Positions 16,391 to 18,985 of a stretch of 18,985 bases of DNA are shown here, one piece after another. How positions within the stretch are numbered: the first letter of the stretch is position 1; every line of letters begins with the position of its first letter. The stretch is taken from NCBI GenBank assembly GCA_949935895.1, contig CATLGL010000011.1, positions 1 through 18,985 of the forward strand, in the 5' to 3' direction. A model generated the notes under the pieces. That model did not search any database, was not told the DNA's origin, and worked only from the letters and a program-made list of their open reading frames with translations. This stretch comes from an uncultured Clostridia bacterium. Lineage in GTDB: Bacteria; Bacillota; Clostridia; TANB77; CAG-508. A program made the translations under genes and the position numbers.

Positions 16391-16432
16391 ACTATACTTT
16401 TATTATAACGGAAATTTTACAAAAAGTATAGT
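16391..16432. promoter_or_regulatory. purF promoter with operator-like inverted repeat
   Basis: Arms ACTATACTTTT (16391-16401) and AAAAGTATAGT (16422-16432) are perfect inverted repeats 20 bases apart. They enclose the minus-strand TATAAT (16402-16407) of purF; the -35 is poor, which suggests an activated or tightly controlled promoter. It is not a recognisable PurR box. Confidence 0.55.
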
Positions 16433-16437
16433 AGCTA

Positions 16438-16466
16438 TTGCAAATTTTTTTGATTTTTGATATATT
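16438..16466 (+). promoter_or_regulatory. purN promoter
   Basis: TTGCAA (16438-16443), 17 bases and TATATT (16461-16466), preceded by TGA as an extended -10. The predicted start falls in the palindrome at 16457-16479. Confidence 0.75.
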
Positions 16467-16479
16467 GTCGATATATCAA
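16457..16479. promoter_or_regulatory. Operator-like palindrome over the purN -10 and start site
   Basis: TTGATATAT (16457-16465) and ATATATCAA (16471-16479) are perfect 9-bp arms around TGTCG. The position suits a repressor. The regulator is unknown. Confidence 0.55.
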
Positions 16480-16498
16480 TTGGAGGGAAAGATTTTTT

Positions 16499-17075
16499 AT
16501 GTATCATTTAGTTATATTTGCATCACGGTAATGGAACTACATTGCAAAGTATCATTGATGCTATCGAAAATAAAACATTAGATGCTAAAATCGGTCTTGT
16601 TGTGTCTGACCATAAAGATGCTTATGCATTACAACGAGCTAAGATTTCTGGTATTGCAACCTATGTTATTAAATCTAAAACAACAAAAGAAATGGATGAA
16701 GAATTAGTAAAAGAATTACAAAAATATCCTATTGATTTAATTGTTCTTGCTGGATATTTACGAATGATTGGAGATAACTTATTAAAACAATATACGATTA
16801 TCAATACCCACCCATCACTTCTTCCAAAATTTGGCGGAAAAGGTATGTATGGAATGAATGTTCATAAAGCTGTTATTGATGCAAAAGAAGAATATAGTGG
16901 CGTTACTCTTCACTATGTAAATGACCAATACGATAAAGGAAATATTATAAAACAAACAAAGGTAAAAGTAGAACCTACAGATACCCCAGAAAGTTTAGCA
17001 TCCAAAGTACAAAAAGCCGAAAAAATTCAATTAATAGAAGTATTACAAGAATTTGTACTAAACAAAAAAGATTAG
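16499..17075 (+). CDS. purN: Phosphoribosylglycinamide formyltransferase, interrupted by a +1 frameshift at CGG
   Basis: PurN transfers a formyl group from 10-formyltetrahydrofolate to GAR in purine synthesis. The ATG at 16499-16501 (GGAGGG 10 bases ahead) reads MYHLVIFAS and then hits CGG TAA at codons 10-11. Skipping one C (16526) gives MYHLVIFASGNGTTLQSIID and an open frame to 17075, 191 aa, the usual length. The restored segment is the conserved FASGNGT phosphate-binding loop. Catalytic residues are present: Asn102 and His104 in INTHPSLLPKFGGKG, and Asp145 in YDKGNII. A start at TTG 16518 would avoid the shift but lose the first strand and has no binding site. Genome-wide purine synthesis would need this protein, so the break is unlikely to be a null mutation. 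It is divergent from purF and ends in a terminator. Confidence 0.93.
16526..16528 (+). other. Recoding site 4: in-frame CGG followed by TAA in purN
   Basis: The zero frame reads GCA TCA CGG TAA TGG. Skipping the C gives TCA GGT AAT GGA (S G N G), the conserved loop. As in spoIIAA, CGG is followed at once by TAA in the zero frame. Confidence 0.8.
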
Positions 17076-17099
17076 ATTTTTTACATTCTAATCTTTTTT
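17065..17099. terminator. Terminator between purN and the repeat-protein gene
   Basis: The stem AAAAAGATTAGA (17065-17076) pairs with 17087-17098 across a 10-base loop. A T run follows on the plus strand, and A/T symmetry allows use from the minus strand too. It overlaps the last codons of purN. Confidence 0.8.
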
Positions 17100-17154
17100 A
17101 TTCGTTCTTTACTATTTTAAATGAAATAAAACAAATATTATCATCTTTCTATTA

Positions 17155-18843
17155 TTATTTCTGTGTAACATTTTTGATTTTACTATTTCCAAACATGTTG
17201 CTTATATCTGCTTTTTCTGTTGTCCAATCTGCTCCTACATATACAACATTTAAATTGGTTGTATTTACAAACATATTACTCATATTAGTAACATTGCTTG
17301 TATTAAAACTACTTATATCCAGGGTTGTTAAAGCTTCACAACCAAAAAACATATGCCACATATTAGTTACTTTACTTGTATTAAATCTTGATACATCTAA
17401 TGTAGTTAACTTTTTGCAATTTCTAAACATACTTGACATAGTCGTTACATTGCTTGTATTAAAACCTGATACATCTAATGTAGTTAACTCTTTGCAATTG
17501 CTAAACATACTTGACATAGTCGTTACATTGCTTGTATTAAAACCTGATACATCTAATGTAGTTAACTCTTTGCAATTGCCAAACATATTTGACATAGCCG
17601 TTACATTGCTTGTATCAAAATTGCTTACATTTAAACTCACTAACTTTTCGCAAAGATTAAACATCTGAGACATATTTATTACTTTACTTGTATTAAAACC
17701 TGATACATCTAATTCTATTAAATTTAAACAACCTTCAAACATTAAGCCCATCTTTGTTACATTATGGGTATCAAAACTTGATATATCTAAACTTGTTAGT
17801 TTAGAACAACCATAAAACATTGTCTCCATATTTTCTACATTGCTTGTATCAAAATTCGACAAATCTAATTCTCCTATGTTCAGACAATTAGCAAACATCG
17901 AACGCATACTTGTTACATTTTTGGTATCAAAATTCGACACATTTAGTTCTTTTAAACCACTACATCCATTAAACATTACTTCCATGTTTGTTACTTTTCT
18001 TGTGTCAAAACTGGATAAATCTAATTGTGTTAAATTACTACAATTTAGGAACATCCATCCCATATTTTCAACATTTCTTGTATCAAAACTTCGTGTATCA
18101 ATCTGTTTTAGGTTTCGGCAATTTAAAAACATTCCATACATATTGGTTACATTGATGGTTTCTACCTTTTGCATATCCACTATTTCTAATGAAGTTAAAT
18201 CACTAAAATAGTACGCTAAGTATTCTGGTGCTACTTCATCTACAAATTCTACTGCTATTATTTGATCTTTATCTGCAAACCATGGTGTATCAATTGTTTC
18301 TGCTACATTATTTCGTACAAATTCTCTCCCTTGCACATTTCCATAAACTTTTCCTCCTCCGTTTCTTGCATTTTCTTCTTCTGTGTAGAATCGTAATGTA
18401 TTTCCTTCCAAAGACACCCATATTCCTGTTGGTTCGATTACTGGTGGTGGTAATTCTCCTATTCCAATATATTGTATATCATCTACTTTTATTTCAATTA
18501 AGTATCCTTCTTTCGTTCTTACTACTGCTTTTTGCTCATCTACTTTTACAATATTTCCTCTTGGTACAATTTCTTCTATATAAATTTGTTCTATCAATTT
18601 ATCAAGTGTTACTACTCCCGTGTTTTGAAGTGCTACTGTTCCTCTTGCAAGTTCGATTCGTTCTACATAATCCGCAATTTTATAGTCTACTTTTGCTTTT
18701 GTTGCATTTTTAATTACTCCATTTTCTCCAATAATTGCTCCTATTGTAATTGTAGCTAATATCAATAATAAAATAATCGTAATGACAAGAGCTATTAGTG
18801 TGATACCAGAAGCATTTTTTGTTTTTGGGGTTAATTTTGGCAT
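17155..18843 (-). CDS. BspA-like surface protein with 26-residue repeats and a prepilin-like N-terminus
   Basis: The preferred start MPKLTPKTKNASGITLIALV (ATG 18841-18843) has AGAGGAG 7 bases ahead and gives 562 aa; an ATG at 18879 also has a GAGGA site. A class III-like signal follows: a basic leader ending in Gly, then ITLIALVITIILLLILATI, without Glu5. After a linker with EPTGIWVSLEGNTLRFYTEEE comes a block of about 12 repeats of about 26 residues (LTTLDVSGFNTSNVTTMSSM then FxNCKE). These are the bacterial surface-protein 26-residue repeats related to the BspA leucine-rich family, often linked to adhesion. There is no LPXTG or cell-wall-binding domain, so anchoring would be through the N-terminal helix. 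Two neighbouring repeats are almost identical in DNA. It is intact with no in-frame CGG. Confidence 0.88.
   Translation of the reverse strand: MPKLTPKTKNASGITLIALVITIILLLILATITIGAIIGENGVIKNATKAKVDYKIADYVERIELARGTVALQNTGVVTLDKLIEQIYIEEIVPRGNIVKVDEQKAVVRTKEGYLIEIKVDDIQYIGIGELPPPVIEPTGIWVSLEGNTLRFYTEEENARNGGGKVYGNVQGREFVRNNVAETIDTPWFADKDQIIAVEFVDEVAPEYLAYYFSDLTSLEIVDMQKVETINVTNMYGMFLNCRNLKQIDTRSFDTRNVENMGWMFLNCSNLTQLDLSSFDTRKVTNMEVMFNGCSGLKELNVSNFDTKNVTSMRSMFANCLNIGELDLSNFDTSNVENMETMFYGCSKLTSLDISSFDTHNVTKMGLMFEGCLNLIELDVSGFNTSKVINMSQMFNLCEKLVSLNVSNFDTSNVTAMSNMFGNCKELTTLDVSGFNTSNVTTMSSMFSNCKELTTLDVSGFNTSNVTTMSSMFRNCKKLTTLDVSRFNTSKVTNMWHMFFGCEALTTLDISSFNTSNVTNMSNMFVNTTNLNVVYVGADWTTEKADISNMFGNSKIKNVTQK
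17431..17586 (-). repeat. Two tandem 78-base units, near-identical
   Basis: 17431-17508 and 17509-17586 differ at one base by eye (a T/C near the end of each unit). Each encodes one 26-residue repeat, so this is a recent duplication inside the repeat-protein gene. Confidence 0.9.
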
Positions 18844-18900
18844 ATCTTCTCTCCTCTTTTGTTTATTTGCAATATTCATCTATTTTCCTCATTTGTCTAC

Positions 18901-18929
18901 ATATTATAATAACTTATATTACTTGTCAA
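18901..18929 (-). promoter_or_regulatory. Promoter of the repeat-protein gene
   Basis: On the minus strand a perfect TTGACA (18924-18929), 17 bases and TAATAT (18901-18906); TATAAT overlaps with a 15-base spacer. It shares TTGACAA and GTAATATAAGT with the promoter at 10664-10693. Confidence 0.7.
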
Positions 18930-18985
18930 CTATTTACTGTAAAGTTAATACTCTAAAGTTCATATCCCTTATTTCATATAAAAAC

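Noticed and set aside
16518..17075. purN starting at TTG 16518 with no frameshift
   Set aside because: It would delete the first beta strand and has no ribosome binding site, while the ATG at 16499 has one and encodes the expected MYHLVIFAS.
17174..18759. Long plus-strand open frames opposite the repeat-protein gene
   Set aside because: They are antisense shadows of the repeats, leucine- and valine-rich by codon complement, without binding sites.
1..18985. CRISPR array, tRNA or rRNA genes, insertion sequence or prophage
   Set aside because: No regularly spaced repeats, tRNA- or rRNA-like sequence, transposase or integrase was found; the only tandem repeats are inside the surface-protein gene.

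Overview
The window is about 19 kb of AT-rich DNA that reads as a spore-forming, low-GC member of the Clostridia (Firmicutes), most likely an uncultured anaerobe. The evidence is a spoIIAA-spoIIAB pair, a glmS ribozyme, a CIRCE-controlled groES-groEL operon, a Fe-S-type (Bacillus-like) PurF, and two proteins with a prepilin-like N-terminus, one of which carries 26-residue bacterial surface-protein repeats. The genus cannot be fixed from the sequence.

Layout: 1-545, start of the spoIIA operon (minus). 692-1275, a small secreted protein with its own promoter and terminator. 1361-6057, a minus-strand cluster of uvrC, a small membrane protein, an IspH-like Fe-S protein, a SAM-dependent methyltransferase and an RluA-type pseudouridine synthase. 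6382-6897, hpt. 7196-9360, glmS on the plus strand with a ribozyme leader and a shared terminator. 9371-10693, a frameshifted prepilin-like surface protein. 10781-13046, groES-groEL. 13079-14852, pyrG with a leader attenuator. 14911-17099, divergent purF and purN. 17155-18929, a BspA-like repeat protein. Nucleotide supply (hpt, pyrG, purF, purN) and the cell envelope (glmS, IspH-like, surface proteins) dominate.

The most unusual feature is a repeated frame break. spoIIAA, the ispH-like gene (twice) and purN are each interrupted by exactly one extra base. Each time the extra base is a C directly before a GGN glycine codon at a family-conserved glycine, so the zero-frame codon is CGG. Scanning every gene by eye, I found no CGG used as an ordinary in-frame arginine codon, while about 20 out-of-frame CGG trinucleotides on coding strands do no harm. 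Four of four in-frame CGG codons therefore sit at +1 shifts that restore Gly. The simplest reading is that CGG is unassigned here and that CGGN is read as glycine with a +1 shift, by a four-base-reading tRNA-Gly or by frameshifting at a codon without a tRNA. A fifth frame break, in the prepilin-like gene, has no CGG and is probably an ordinary indel.
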